From: Chersky-840 sp963811775
GTDB lineage: Bacteria; Actinomycetota; Acidimicrobiia; Acidimicrobiales; UBA8190
Length of the DNA: 64,000 bases
Assembly: GCA_963811775.1 (NCBI GenBank)
Contig: CAWESO010000004.1
Span: 186,001 to 250,000, forward strand
Direction of reading: 5' to 3'
Of the stretch, positions 16,352 through 24,781 are shown in pieces. The notes beneath the pieces were generated by a model that was not told the DNA's origin, made no database searches, and was given only the letters and a program-made list of their open reading frames with translations. Positions within the stretch are counted from its first letter, which is position 1. The number at the start of each line of letters is the position of its first letter. The position numbers were made by a program, and so were the translations under genes.

Positions 16352-18369
16352 CCGATCATCGCCAGCGCCGCCAGGAGAAGCACGAGCGCACCGAACCCGT
16401 AGGCCAGGTAGCGGTGGACACTGCCCGGTTGCAACGCACGCGCCGCCTGCCCCCACCGCCGGACGGCCCGGATGACGGGTCGGTAGAGCCCGCGCTCGAT
16501 GGCGTCGTCCACCGCATTGTGGAACGTGACCGCCTCGATGAAATACCGCGATTCGGCGACGTGGCTCACGTCCAGGTCCTGGACGGGACGAAGCACATCG
16601 TCGAAGACCCGTTGGACCGGCTCGGCGAACGAGGTGGCCGTGTACTGCATACGGGCCGTCTGGAACTGGCGACCACATCCCCACGCCTCGACCACACGCG
16701 GCGTGGGCTGGCGCGCCAGTACGCGGCGAAGGACGAGGACAGCGCCCACCGCCACCGCCATGGCACCGGCCAACGCTGCGGGTGCCAGCATGCCCCGCAG
16801 TCCGATCAGCTGGACGTCGACGCCATGAGCCAGAGACGCCGGGCCCACTCCGGGCAGCGCTGTCCTCACCGCTCGCTCCACCGCCGGAAACACCAGCGTG
16901 GGGACGATGCCGAGCACGATGCACACCGCCACCAGCAGTCCCACGGCCAGGCGCATCGTGACCGGCACTTCCACCGCAGCATCGGCGGCCAGCGAGCGTG
17001 GCCGGCCCAGGAAGCCGATGCCGACCGCCTTGACGAAAGCGACCACCGTCAACCCGGCGGTCAGTGCCATGGCCGCAACGGCCAGGGGCACGGCGATGTC
17101 GCTGGCGGTGTTCCCCGAGGCGGCGCCGTGCAGCAGGCTCTGGAACAGGAGCCATTCACCGATGAAGCCGTTGAGCGGTGGCAGGGCGGAGATCGCCGCG
17201 GCGGCGATGAGGAAGAGCGCGCCGCTCTGGGGCATGCGTCGCAGGAGTCCACCGAGCTGGTCCAGGTCGCGCCGGCCGGTCGCCATCTGGACGGACCCTG
17301 CCGATAAGAAAAGTGCTCCTTTGAACGCCGCATGGTTGAGCAGGAGCACGAGGGCCGCCACCAAGCTCAACGAGGCCAGGAGCGGGTGTCGGGTCGCCTG
17401 GAAGAGTCCCGACGAGCCCAGAGCGAGGAGGGCCATGCCGATGTTGTCGGTCGTCGAGTACGCCAGCAGGCGTTTGAGGTCGGTACTGCTCGCGGCATGG
17501 AGCGAACCGAACAGTGCCGAGGCGCCACCCAATGCCAGCATCACCAACCACCACCACACGGGGCCCCCACCGAGGAGGTGGTCACCGACCAGGATGACCC
17601 CGTAGACCCCGAGCGCCACCATGGCCCCCGACATCAGCGCGGAAACCGGGCTCGGCGCTTCGGGATGAGCCTTTGGGAGCCATACGTGAAAGGGCACGAC
17701 GCCGGCCTTGGACCCGAAGCCGACGAGGGCGAGCACGAAGACGAGCCCTCGCACCCCGGGCGAGAGGTGCCGGGAATGGAGCGCGATGGCGGCGAACGAT
17801 TGCCCGTTGGAGTGAGCCGCCAACACCAAGAAGCCGACGAGGATCAGGGCCGTGCCACCGTGGGTGAGCACGGCGTACCAGGAGGCCGCGCTCTGGACCG
17901 CCCTGCTCCGGCCGTGGTCCACGAGGACGAGCGCGAGTGACGTCAACGCCATCAGCTCCCACAGCACCATGAAGGTGGCGACGCTGCCAGCGCTCGGTAC
18001 CAGAAGAAGCATGGTCACGAAGATCGGCAACACGCATGCCGCGGTCCGGGTGGCCAGACCGTGTCGCGCGTATCCGATGCCGTGCAACGTGGCCGGCACG
18101 GCCACCATGACCACCAGCAGCACGAAGAGCGCACCCAACGGATTGAGCACCAGGTCGACACCAGTAAGGGGGAGCAGCTCCGCCGATCGAAGGACGATGG
18201 GATGCCCGGTGGCGAGCACGTGGATCGCCGCCGCCGCCTCGAACCCGCACGCCCCCCAGACGAGTACGGCTGCCGTCGTCACCCGGAACCGTCTGGGCAG
18301 GGCGGCTCCGGTCATGCCGGCACCGAGACCGAACAGGGCGCCGGCGACGATGAGCGAGCCGGAGGTCAT
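16348..18369 (-). CDS. hyfB: HyfB-like antiporter-type membrane subunit (NuoL/MrpA family)
   Basis: Large membrane protein of 673 residues with some 15 hydrophobic segments. Family motifs: Glu 138 in VLWELMALTS, Lys 221 in GFGSKAGVVPFHVWLPKAHP with PSPVSALMSG, SSTDLKRLLAYSTTDNIG, and HAAFKGALFLSAGSV. The C-terminal third has EAWGCGRQFQTARMQYTATS, the usual HyfB/HycC tail motif, then a final helix. It should form an ion channel at the far end of the membrane arm. Start at 18369 overlaps the stop of the NuoB-like gene (ATGA). Only two antiporter-like proteins (HyfB, HyfF) are encoded, against three in E. coli Hyf. Confidence 0.93.
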   Translation of the reverse strand: MTSGSLIVAGALFGLGAGMTGAALPRRFRVTTAAVLVWGACGFEAAAAIHVLATGHPIVLRSAELLPLTGVDLVLNPLGALFVLLVVMVAVPATLHGIGYARHGLATRTAACVLPIFVTMLLLVPSAGSVATFMVLWELMALTSLALVLVDHGRSRAVQSAASWYAVLTHGGTALILVGFLVLAAHSNGQSFAAIALHSRHLSPGVRGLVFVLALVGFGSKAGVVPFHVWLPKAHPEAPSPVSALMSGAMVALGVYGVILVGDHLLGGGPVWWWLVMLALGGASALFGSLHAASSTDLKRLLAYSTTDNIGMALLALGSSGLFQATRHPLLASLSLVAALVLLLNHAAFKGALFLSAGSVQMATGRRDLDQLGGLLRRMPQSGALFLIAAAAISALPPLNGFIGEWLLFQSLLHGAASGNTASDIAVPLAVAAMALTAGLTVVAFVKAVGIGFLGRPRSLAADAAVEVPVTMRLAVGLLVAVCIVLGIVPTLVFPAVERAVRTALPGVGPASLAHGVDVQLIGLRGMLAPAALAGAMAVAVGAVLVLRRVLARQPTPRVVEAWGCGRQFQTARMQYTATSFAEPVQRVFDDVLRPVQDLDVSHVAESRYFIEAVTFHNAVDDAIERGLYRPVIRAVRRWGQAARALQPGSVHRYLAYGFGALVLLLAALAMIG

Positions 18370-18851
18370 CGCCCGGTGACCGAGCGCAGTGCTTCGATGA
18401 TGGCGGTTGGGTCGGGGGGGCACCCTGGGATCGAAACGTCAACCGGTACAACATCGCCGACGGCGCCAACTACCCCATACCCGCCGCGAAAGACCCCGCA
18501 ATCACGAGCACAGTCGCCCACGGCGATGATGACCCGAGGCATCGGTGTGGCCTCGACCGTCTTCAAGAACGGAACGACCATGTTCTGGGTGACGGGTCCG
18601 GTCACAAGTACGCCATCCGCGTGGCGGGGAGAGGCCACGAGCCGAGCCCCGAAGCGCTCTGCGTCGTAGACCGGGCCGAACGCGGACACGATCTCGAGCT
18701 CGCAGCCATTGCACGAGCCGGCGTCGACGTGGCGGAGCTGGACCGATCCCATCAATTCCTCTGGTCCGTTCGCAGATCTTGGTTTTGGCCCGGGCGATTC
18801 GGTTACGGCCCGGGCGCGCCATTTGACCCGCGACATCTTCGGCAGCGGCAT
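18366..18851 (-). CDS. hyfI: HyfI/NuoB-like small subunit with one [4Fe-4S] cluster
   Basis: Soluble small subunit of 161 residues. The cluster ligands of the NuoB/HycG/HyfI family are present: Cys 47 and Cys 50 (GSCNGCELE), Cys 114 (GDCARDC) and Cys 144 (IPGCPPDP); Cys 118 is extra. So the proximal [4Fe-4S] cluster can form even though the partner large subunit lost its metal site. GPVTQNMV and GCPPDPTAIIEAL are also typical. The start at 18851 lies 6 bp after the stop of the small zinc-ribbon gene; a start at 18836 or 18752 would shorten a basic N-terminal tail without touching the fold. It should dock on HyfC and pass electrons to an unknown acceptor. Confidence 0.92.
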   Translation of the reverse strand: MPLPKMSRVKWRARAVTESPGPKPRSANGPEELMGSVQLRHVDAGSCNGCELEIVSAFGPVYDAERFGARLVASPRHADGVLVTGPVTQNMVVPFLKTVEATPMPRVIIAVGDCARDCGVFRGGYGVVGAVGDVVPVDVSIPGCPPDPTAIIEALRSVTGR

Positions 18852-18857
18852 GGGGTG

Positions 18858-19091
18858 TCAGCTCGCCGGAGCGTCGTGGGGGTACGGGAGCCGCGCCCGC
18901 AGGCGAGCTCCACATCGGGCACATCGGGCCACCTCATTGGCCTCATTGGCCCCGCGCGACGGCGGGCGCGACACACGCCAGCAATTGCTGCATATCAGGG
19001 TGATCTCGGTCGGGGTTGAGGCGGAGACCCGACGGTCGGTGCCCGGCTCGAACTCTGGCTCCGGTGGAGCGGACGGCTCAGATTCGGCCAC
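18858..19091 (-). CDS. Small CxxC...CxxC (zinc-ribbon or rubredoxin-like) protein, head of the Ehr-type operon
   Basis: GTG-initiated protein of 77 residues ending 6 bp before the NuoB-like gene, so it is the likely first gene of the operon. An acidic proline-rich N-terminus (about 1-28) precedes two cysteine pairs: ICSNCW (Cys 34, 37) and ARCARCG (Cys 57, 60). This fits a zinc ribbon, or less likely a rubredoxin-like iron site. The linker contains 9-bp tandem duplications (encoding ANEANE and ARCARC), so the second pair arose from repeats. I do not know a family for it. It could carry electrons, bind metal, or regulate assembly; these are guesses. No homologue function known to me. Confidence 0.65.
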   Translation of the reverse strand: MAESEPSAPPEPEFEPGTDRRVSASTPTEITLICSNCWRVSRPPSRGANEANEVARCARCGARLRARLPYPHDAPAS

Positions 19092-19348
19092 GACGCCCTG
19101 CCCAGGCCGAGACCCTAAATATGATCATGTTGTTATTCTGTCATCTCGTTGGATAGGTGTATTCTCATTCGCGTGCCTTGGACCGGCCGTCACGACCCTG
19201 ATGAACCCCACCACCAGCTCGCCAAGGTGATTCGAGACGCGGGTCGCCGCCACCCTGACGGTGAAGCCGGCGGGAATGGTCGGGCTCTCGCTGACGGTCG
19301 GTTCCCAGGCCAAGCGAGACGGCTCCTTCCGCCAGTCGAGAACCTGGG

Positions 19349-19576
19349 TTGACCACTCCCCGCGTCGAGAGTGTCGTGATCCGTGGTCTGCCCGACGACG
19401 AAAACGACTGGCACAGGCGCATCCTTCTCACCTACGACGACGGCACGACTGAGTCCCTACCGGGAACCCTGTTCGAAGCGAGCGAGTTGGCGTTCATCCA
19501 CGGACTGACGTTGACCCCAAGTCCGGACGGCTCGTCTCGGTGGGCCCGGCTCTCCCACACCTGGGGCCAGGTATAG
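19349..19576 (+). CDS. Small hypothetical protein, first of a pair
   Basis: Soluble protein of 75 residues from a TTG start, read as MTTPRVESVVIRGLPDDEND, with RRILLTYDDGTTESLPGTLFEASE and an aromatic C-terminus (WARLSHTWGQV). The alternation of short strands and acidic turns looks like a small beta-rich domain. It ends 5 bp before the next small gene, and both face away from the Ehr-type operon, so the 257 bp between 19092 and 19348 may carry divergent promoters. No family recognised. Confidence 0.55.
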   Translation: MTTPRVESVVIRGLPDDENDWHRRILLTYDDGTTESLPGTLFEASELAFIHGLTLTPSPDGSSRWARLSHTWGQV

Positions 19577-19581
19577 AGCCG

Positions 19582-19770
19582 ATGCCGGCCCGGGCCATCG
19601 CCACGCTCGTCTGGGACCGCCGGAGCCACGACATCGAGGTGATCTACGTCGGCGGTGATCCCGAACACTTCTTCGGGTCCGAACATGTCGCCATCGCGTT
19701 AGCCCTCGACGCCGGACTCACATCCGTACCAACGCCCGAGGGCATCCGGCGTTGGGTCTCTCGATGGTGA
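19582..19770 (+). CDS. Small hypothetical protein, second of a pair
   Basis: Soluble protein of 62 residues beginning MPARAIATLVWDRRSHDIEV, then IYVGGDPEHFFGSEHVAIAL and a C-terminal helix rich in Trp and Arg (IRRWVSRW). Start at 19582 is chosen over upstream codons because it gives a 5-bp gap to the preceding gene. The pair is probably co-transcribed and may act together. No recognisable motif; function unknown. Confidence 0.5.
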   Translation: MPARAIATLVWDRRSHDIEVIYVGGDPEHFFGSEHVAIALALDAGLTSVPTPEGIRRWVSRW

Positions 19771-19924
19771 GCGCCTCCCACGCTTCGCGATTTCTAAGGC
19801 AGAGCCGGTCGGTATCAGTTGATGATCAACGTGCGGTTGCTTCCAGAACGCAGCACAAGGTTCCCAGACAAGTGTGTCGTGCATCACGACCCGCAAACGA
19901 CGTCAGACACTATGGGAGATACTC

Positions 19925-20749
19925 TTGACGGCTCCGAGCCGCGAACGTGAGGGTTTGCGACAGACCTTTGACAGTGCCAGCGAGGTGTATCACCGAGCGC
20001 GCCCTGAGTACCCGGAGGAGCTCATCAATCATCTCATACAAGTCACCGGGGTGGATCACGACGACCAGCTTCTCGAGATCGGATGCGGTAGCGGCAAGGC
20101 GACACTCCCTCTGGCGCGGCGGGGATTTCGGATCACTTGCATAGAGCTAGGAAGTCGACTGGCCGCTGAAGCTCGCCAGAATCTCTCCGACTTCCCCGGT
20201 GTTGAGGTCATTACTCATGACTTTGAAAATTGGCCCCTTCCAAGAAATAAGCAGTTCGATCTCGTTTTCGCTGCAACGGCTTGGCATTGGATCGACCCAG
20301 AAGTCCGCTACCACAAGGCATGGGAGGCATTGCGCCCAGAAGGCCAGCTGGCCCTTTGGGGAGCGACCCACGTGTTCCCCGTCGACGGGGACCCCTTCTT
20401 CGTTGAGCTCCAAGAGATCTACGAGGATGTCGGAGAGGGATCCGCCCAGGGGAATGCCTGGCCTCGGCCTGGCGAGCTCGAGGGACAACCAGCCGAGATC
20501 GAAAACACCGGCCTCTTCGAAGTGGTCGAGGTTCGCCACTTCGATTGGGAGACGAGCTATAGCGCTCAGGAATACATCGATCTTCTCAACACCTTTTCCG
20601 GTCACATTGTCATGGAGCAATGGAAACGTGACCGCCTCTACTCGGAGATCCGGCGTCGGCTCTCGACTCGGTCTACCGACCGCCTGCGTCGCCATTGGGG
20701 AGCTGTTCTGCATGTGTCCCAACGCATCGACCAGGACATGCGATCATGA
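19925..20749 (+). CDS. Class I SAM-dependent methyltransferase
   Basis: Cytoplasmic methyltransferase of about 274 residues. The SAM-binding motif I is LLEIGCGSGKATLPLARRGF (about 48-67 from this start), followed by CIELGSRLA (motif post-I), ITHDFENWPL and DLVFAATAWHWIDPEV (motif II/III). The WHW(I/V)DP element is frequent in small-molecule methyltransferases of the UbiE/Coq5-like superfamily. The start used is TTG 19925, which has GGGAG 6 bp upstream; GTG 19874 is the longer alternative. It converges with the carbonic anhydrase gene. The acceptor substrate is unknown. Confidence 0.87.
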   Translation: MTAPSREREGLRQTFDSASEVYHRARPEYPEELINHLIQVTGVDHDDQLLEIGCGSGKATLPLARRGFRITCIELGSRLAAEARQNLSDFPGVEVITHDFENWPLPRNKQFDLVFAATAWHWIDPEVRYHKAWEALRPEGQLALWGATHVFPVDGDPFFVELQEIYEDVGEGSAQGNAWPRPGELEGQPAEIENTGLFEVVEVRHFDWETSYSAQEYIDLLNTFSGHIVMEQWKRDRLYSEIRRRLSTRSTDRLRRHWGAVLHVSQRIDQDMRS

Positions 20750-20876
20750 AGCTGTTGATGGCAGCGCAGCCTGCTCATACTTATTGATTCACCGCTTGCA
20801 TCGATACCATCAACCATCGGGACCCATGCACGAGGGTTATCTCATCCCTCCTGCGCAGTCCTTCGAACACAGTCAA

Positions 20877-21368
20877 TCATGGAACGCCGGGAACGAGGCG
20901 CCCGGTGTGCACATCAAAAACAAAACCACCAACCTGAAGATTGGGGGGCAATAGCGGGCACGATTCGATTCGTTCGACGTCATAACGCAACGAGTTGCGC
21001 TGATCGGTGGTGGCCAGAAAATCCCAACCCCCCGCGTCGACACGTCGGACCGCTCGTATCCGAGCGCGGATCTCTTCGTTCGTTGCGCCAATCACGGCAC
21101 AGTCTGTGTGTTGCACCACGCAGACACGCGTAACGCCAAGCAGGTTCGTGGCCAGAATCAATGAGCGAAGAGCGTCATCGGTAGCCCGTGCGCCCGCATT
21201 GCGGATGATTTTGGCGTCACCGGCCTTCAGCCCAAGCATTGCCAGCGGATCAATCCGGGAGTCGATACACGTCAATACGGCCAGACCTTTCGCCGCTTTA
21301 CCCTCTATGCCCGGATCGTGAAACACACTCCGATAGTGCCGATTGGCCTCCAGCAGATCATCGAACAT
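20877..21368 (-). CDS. Beta-carbonic anhydrase
   Basis: Interconverts CO2 and bicarbonate in the cytoplasm using zinc. The protein is 163 residues, the short type common in actinobacteria (compare M. tuberculosis Rv1284). Zinc ligands are Cys 34 in the CIDSR motif, His 87 and Cys 90 in QHTDC; the catalytic dyad Asp 36-Arg 38 is present. IIRNAGARATDDALRSL matches the RNAG motif behind the active site. It lies alone between the methyltransferase and a lipoprotein gene, convergent and divergent respectively. High confidence in the family; physiological role (pH, carboxylation supply) is not visible. Confidence 0.95.
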   Translation of the reverse strand: MFDDLLEANRHYRSVFHDPGIEGKAAKGLAVLTCIDSRIDPLAMLGLKAGDAKIIRNAGARATDDALRSLILATNLLGVTRVCVVQHTDCAVIGATNEEIRARIRAVRRVDAGGWDFLATTDQRNSLRYDVERIESCPLLPPNLQVGGFVFDVHTGRLVPGVP

Positions 21369-21526
21369 CCTAACGTTCTACCATTGGATCTTGTTCCCTC
21401 CCTCCGCCCAAGGAACTCGGGTAACGTCGGGTGGCCTGGCTCCCAGGTCCTTTGGGCGGCCGCTCCAGGCGGTATTCAGCGACGTGTCCTGGGAACTCGC
21501 GATGTGTCACACTCGTCGAAGTGGGT

Positions 21527-22519
21527 ATGGCTCACTCAAAGGCTCATGGTCCTTTGCTGCTCCTCGTGTTGAGCGCGACCGCCGGGTGCTCCACGAGCGT
21601 GGGATCAGCTTCCGTCACCACCGTGGCCCCCCCAACGGTCATCACATCGGCGGCACCCTCGACCACGGTCACGCCGACGCCACTGCCGACTACCGCCATG
21701 ACCGGAGTGCGAGTCGTGAGTTACCAAGGGGTCCATGTGGATGTGCCCGCTGGTTGGCCAGTGGTAGACGGCATGCATACTGGCTTCTGCGACGGCCCAT
21801 TTCCCGACACACCTACGGCCTTTGTCGGGCCACAGCAGAACGGAGCACCGAGCTGTCCAGCCCAACTGCCCGGCGCGTCGGAGCCTGGTCGGGACGGCGT
21901 CTGGCTCCAACCAGGCGACGCTCCCTCGGACGCAACGCCGGTGACCACGTCCTCGGGTCAGACGGTGCTCGTAGAGGCCGCCGAGTCGAGCAATCGCTAC
22001 CGGCTTCTTTGGTACCACCACGTCTTCGTCGAGATCGGCATCGGCCCTGACCCGAGCACGGCACAGGCGATCTTCGACTCGATCGGTTTCACACCAGGTG
22101 CGGCTGACACCCTGGCGGCGGGTATATGCCGACGCTCCGCCGACCCCGACGCGATGCCCAAGCCCGAGCGGCTCCTGGAACGACTTGTGCTGGACGAGGG
22201 CAACATCACCCTGGATCCGCCCAAACCGTCGGATCAGCCGGTGATGTCAGCGGCGCAGGCTTGGAGCAAGAGTGAGCCAAAGGAGTCATTTGAGCGGTAC
22301 CGACTCATCTTGACTCGCTTCTCCGCCACGTTCCCAGCTCGGGAGAACCCGGACGGCTCCTTGACGCCGCTCACCCAGAATGAGCTTTCTTGGGTCATCT
22401 ACTCAGCACCGTACAGCTCGACGGTCGCCGGATGCGGTGGTTGGGGCGTCACGGTCTACGATGCCGCTACCGGCCAGGGCGGCGAACTTGTTTCGAGCGG
22501 GTACTCGCCCGCGCCGTGA
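21527..22519 (+). CDS. Putative lipoprotein of unknown function
   Basis: Exported lipoprotein of 330 residues. The start at 21527 gives MAHSKAHGPLLLLVLSATAG followed by the lipobox cysteine, then a Thr/Ser/Val-rich stem of about 40 residues. The remainder is soluble; it begins VVSYQGVHVDVPAGWPVV, a form often seen in surface proteins with a mixed alpha/beta domain, and contains several cysteines (CDGPF, SCPAQL, ICRRSAD, AGCGGWG) that could form disulfides. It is followed by another lipoprotein gene on the same strand after a 390-bp gap. No family recognised. Confidence 0.75.
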   Translation: MAHSKAHGPLLLLVLSATAGCSTSVGSASVTTVAPPTVITSAAPSTTVTPTPLPTTAMTGVRVVSYQGVHVDVPAGWPVVDGMHTGFCDGPFPDTPTAFVGPQQNGAPSCPAQLPGASEPGRDGVWLQPGDAPSDATPVTTSSGQTVLVEAAESSNRYRLLWYHHVFVEIGIGPDPSTAQAIFDSIGFTPGAADTLAAGICRRSADPDAMPKPERLLERLVLDEGNITLDPPKPSDQPVMSAAQAWSKSEPKESFERYRLILTRFSATFPARENPDGSLTPLTQNELSWVIYSAPYSSTVAGCGGWGVTVYDAATGQGGELVSSGYSPAP

Positions 22520-22909
22520 TGGGCGGCGTCCGCCCCAGCCCAACAACCGCCGAGATTGGCTCACCGACCACGCGGGATTGCGCCACCTCGCGATTATGGG
22601 CGCGTGACCCCCGGGCGCCGCCCAGCTCCACGGGAACACATTCGGAATGGCCAGACTGGGATGAGGGGTAAACCGATATAGCGTCCATTATGGGTGCTGG
22701 GACATGGACGGGGGGTCTGACGTGTTCCGGAGTGGACATGGAGCTTTAGGTCGTCCCGGAACGAGCTGTGAGTTTCCTGCACGCTCGACAACGCCTCAGG
22801 GCTCCCGGCCGTAGGTACTGCATGGGAGTCATAGTCTCGATCAGCGCCAGCGTCCAAGTGCTGGGCTTAGTGTTCCGTCCGCGTGTTGTCGGGGGAATTC
22901 GATGTGACG
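22520..22909. other. Intergenic, no gene found
   Basis: A 390-bp stretch between two lipoprotein genes. Open frames here lack ribosome binding sites and coherent composition. Nothing else seen. Confidence 0.5.
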
Positions 22910-24181
22910 ATGACCGAGGACGCTCGTAGCAGGAAGTCTGGGCTCACAGTTCGAAGTGTAAGACCGGTCGCACTCGCGGCTCTCATCGTTCTTGCCGGGT
23001 GCGGCCCGGGCGCTCGGGGGTCACAGGCGACACGCCCCTCAGCCCCGGCCACGTCTGCCAGCAGTGTGGCGTCCACCAGCACCATGACATCCACCGCTGA
23101 ACCTGGTTCAGCCATCCCGGCCGCAAACGTCCTCAGCTTGCAGATGTTCAGCTCCAGCGCCGGGATCGCTGTCGCCTTCATGCCGTCACCGCCCTCACAT
23201 GGGTATTGCTGCACGGGCGCCCCGGCCCGACACCGTGATTACCTCGTGGCCACCAGCGACGGAGGAACGAGCTGGCGTATCACCGGCGTGCTCCCTGCCA
23301 AGGTCAATCCCGCACAGTCCTATGAGCTACAACTGGCGTTTGGTGACCCAAGCGAGGGATACGTCCAGAGCTTCGACCCGGCTGCGACCCTGTTCACCGA
23401 CGACGCTGGCCAGACCTGGTCGTCGCTGCAACCTCCTGGGCGGCCCACCGCCATCTCGCTTCACGGGCAGGTCCTGTGGGTCGTCTCGAACTCCTGCCCG
23501 ACGACGACGCCAGCGGCGTTGTGCCCATCCCGTCTCCTCACCTACCAGCTCGGACACCTGACACCCGCCACCGAGCTGCCAATCCCGACCGAAGGAGTCG
23601 TCGCGTCACCAGGAATCTCAGTCAGTACCCGGACAGCCACACTCCTGGACCGTCTCGGACCCAGCTCGGCCGTCGTCGAAGAGGGTTCCGAGGGGGCGCC
23701 GTCCAGCCTCCTCGTCACGGTCGATAGCGGCCGGCACTGGACGGTCCTCAGCAACCCCTGCGAAGGTCTCAGCCCGGCCGGCCTCGTCGCCCCGGCCCCA
23801 ACCACTTGGGTTCTGTACTGCGAGCTCGATGCCGGGATGAACCAGGGGGCGACCCGCCTTTACACCACGAGCGATCGGGGGACCACCTGGACGCTCACCG
23901 CTGAGGGCAACGTCGAGGGACCCACGCTGGGAACCATCGGTGACGGGATGGCCGGTGATTTGACCTTGAGCGGCGACGGTCGCGTTCTGTGGCTTCTCGG
24001 CTCTGTCGAGGGCATCTCCAGCAGTACTGACGAGGGTTTCGACTGGACGACGGCGCCCATCCAGACCGGCGGCTACGACACCGAACTTGCCGCTGCCGGA
24101 CCGGCCAACGCCTGGTTGCCCCTCCCCGGAGTGGGCCTGTACCGCACCACCAACGGAACGAACTGGAGCAAACTCAGCTGA
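22910..24181 (+). CDS. Lipoprotein with BNR/Asp-box beta-propeller-like repeats
   Basis: Exported lipoprotein of 423 residues. The signal sequence ends ALIVLAGCGPG (lipobox Cys about 31), followed by a Ser/Thr/Ala-rich stem. The body has repeated blades of the Asp-box type, SxDxGxTW: ATSDGGTSWRI, FTDDAGQTWSSL, VTVDSGRHWTVL, TTSDRGTTWTLT, SSTDEGFDWTTA, and a last RTTNGTNWSKL. Six such blades fit a sialidase/photosystem-II-assembly-like (Ycf48/VPS10) propeller, here without obvious catalytic residues. It probably binds something at the outer face of the membrane. Start at 22910 (ATG) gives the cleanest signal peptide. Confidence 0.82.
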   Translation: MTEDARSRKSGLTVRSVRPVALAALIVLAGCGPGARGSQATRPSAPATSASSVASTSTMTSTAEPGSAIPAANVLSLQMFSSSAGIAVAFMPSPPSHGYCCTGAPARHRDYLVATSDGGTSWRITGVLPAKVNPAQSYELQLAFGDPSEGYVQSFDPAATLFTDDAGQTWSSLQPPGRPTAISLHGQVLWVVSNSCPTTTPAALCPSRLLTYQLGHLTPATELPIPTEGVVASPGISVSTRTATLLDRLGPSSAVVEEGSEGAPSSLLVTVDSGRHWTVLSNPCEGLSPAGLVAPAPTTWVLYCELDAGMNQGATRLYTTSDRGTTWTLTAEGNVEGPTLGTIGDGMAGDLTLSGDGRVLWLLGSVEGISSSTDEGFDWTTAPIQTGGYDTELAAAGPANAWLPLPGVGLYRTTNGTNWSKLS

Positions 24182-24781
24182 TCGACCCGGTTGGTGGGTC
24201 ATGGGCCACGTTCGCTTCTATGGCCTCGTGCACAACAATGCGGCGAGCCCAACTGGGGCGCCCCCGACCTTCTGTGTTGAAGGGGTCGATATCACACCCC
24301 GCTACCGGGTGCCGGACTCTTAGCCTCGGACCAAACGGACGTGGCGGCTACCATTCACGCTGGCGGCACCTCGCCGCCCAAAACCACCTGGCATTCCCGG
24401 TCGGACCAGGACTCCCCCCTGCCCCATCGGCGTGCATCGGACGGAGTACCAGTCTGTTCGTCGGTCTCCTCGTCGGCACCCCCAGCTGGATAGATCGGTG
24501 GCCCTCTGGCAAACGCCTTGGATCTGCAAAGAGGGATATTCGACCGGTCAGGAGAATTCACGAAAGCAATTTGTCGAAATCGCGAGTGGAAGGAGATCGC
24601 GATGTTTTCGAACCCCAACAGGGGTTTCCGTCGTCTACTCATCTCGTCCGATCAAGACTCATTTCCCAGGTCAGGGGCCGAATAGCAGCTGCAGACGCTG
24701 CGCGACGGTATGCGAAAGCTCCTGGATGAAGGATGACAGGGGCCTTTGGGAAGCTGCGATGGGCTCCCGTGCAGAGGGCGT
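24182..24781. other. Intergenic, no gene found
   Basis: About 600 bp between the propeller lipoprotein and the decayed gene at 24782. Several open frames exist on both strands but their translations are rich in Arg/Ser/Pro and show no domain. No repeat or terminator recognised. Confidence 0.45.

Noticed and set aside
14733..17155. Very long minus-strand frames covering hyfE/hyfC upstream parts
   Set aside because: They are upstream extensions through neighbouring genes in other frames; overlap starts (GTGA, ATGA) give the proper N-termini.
19125..19313. 62-residue minus-strand frame upstream of the zinc-ribbon gene
   Set aside because: TTG start without ribosome binding site; the region is more likely a control region for divergent genes. 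Not excluded fully.
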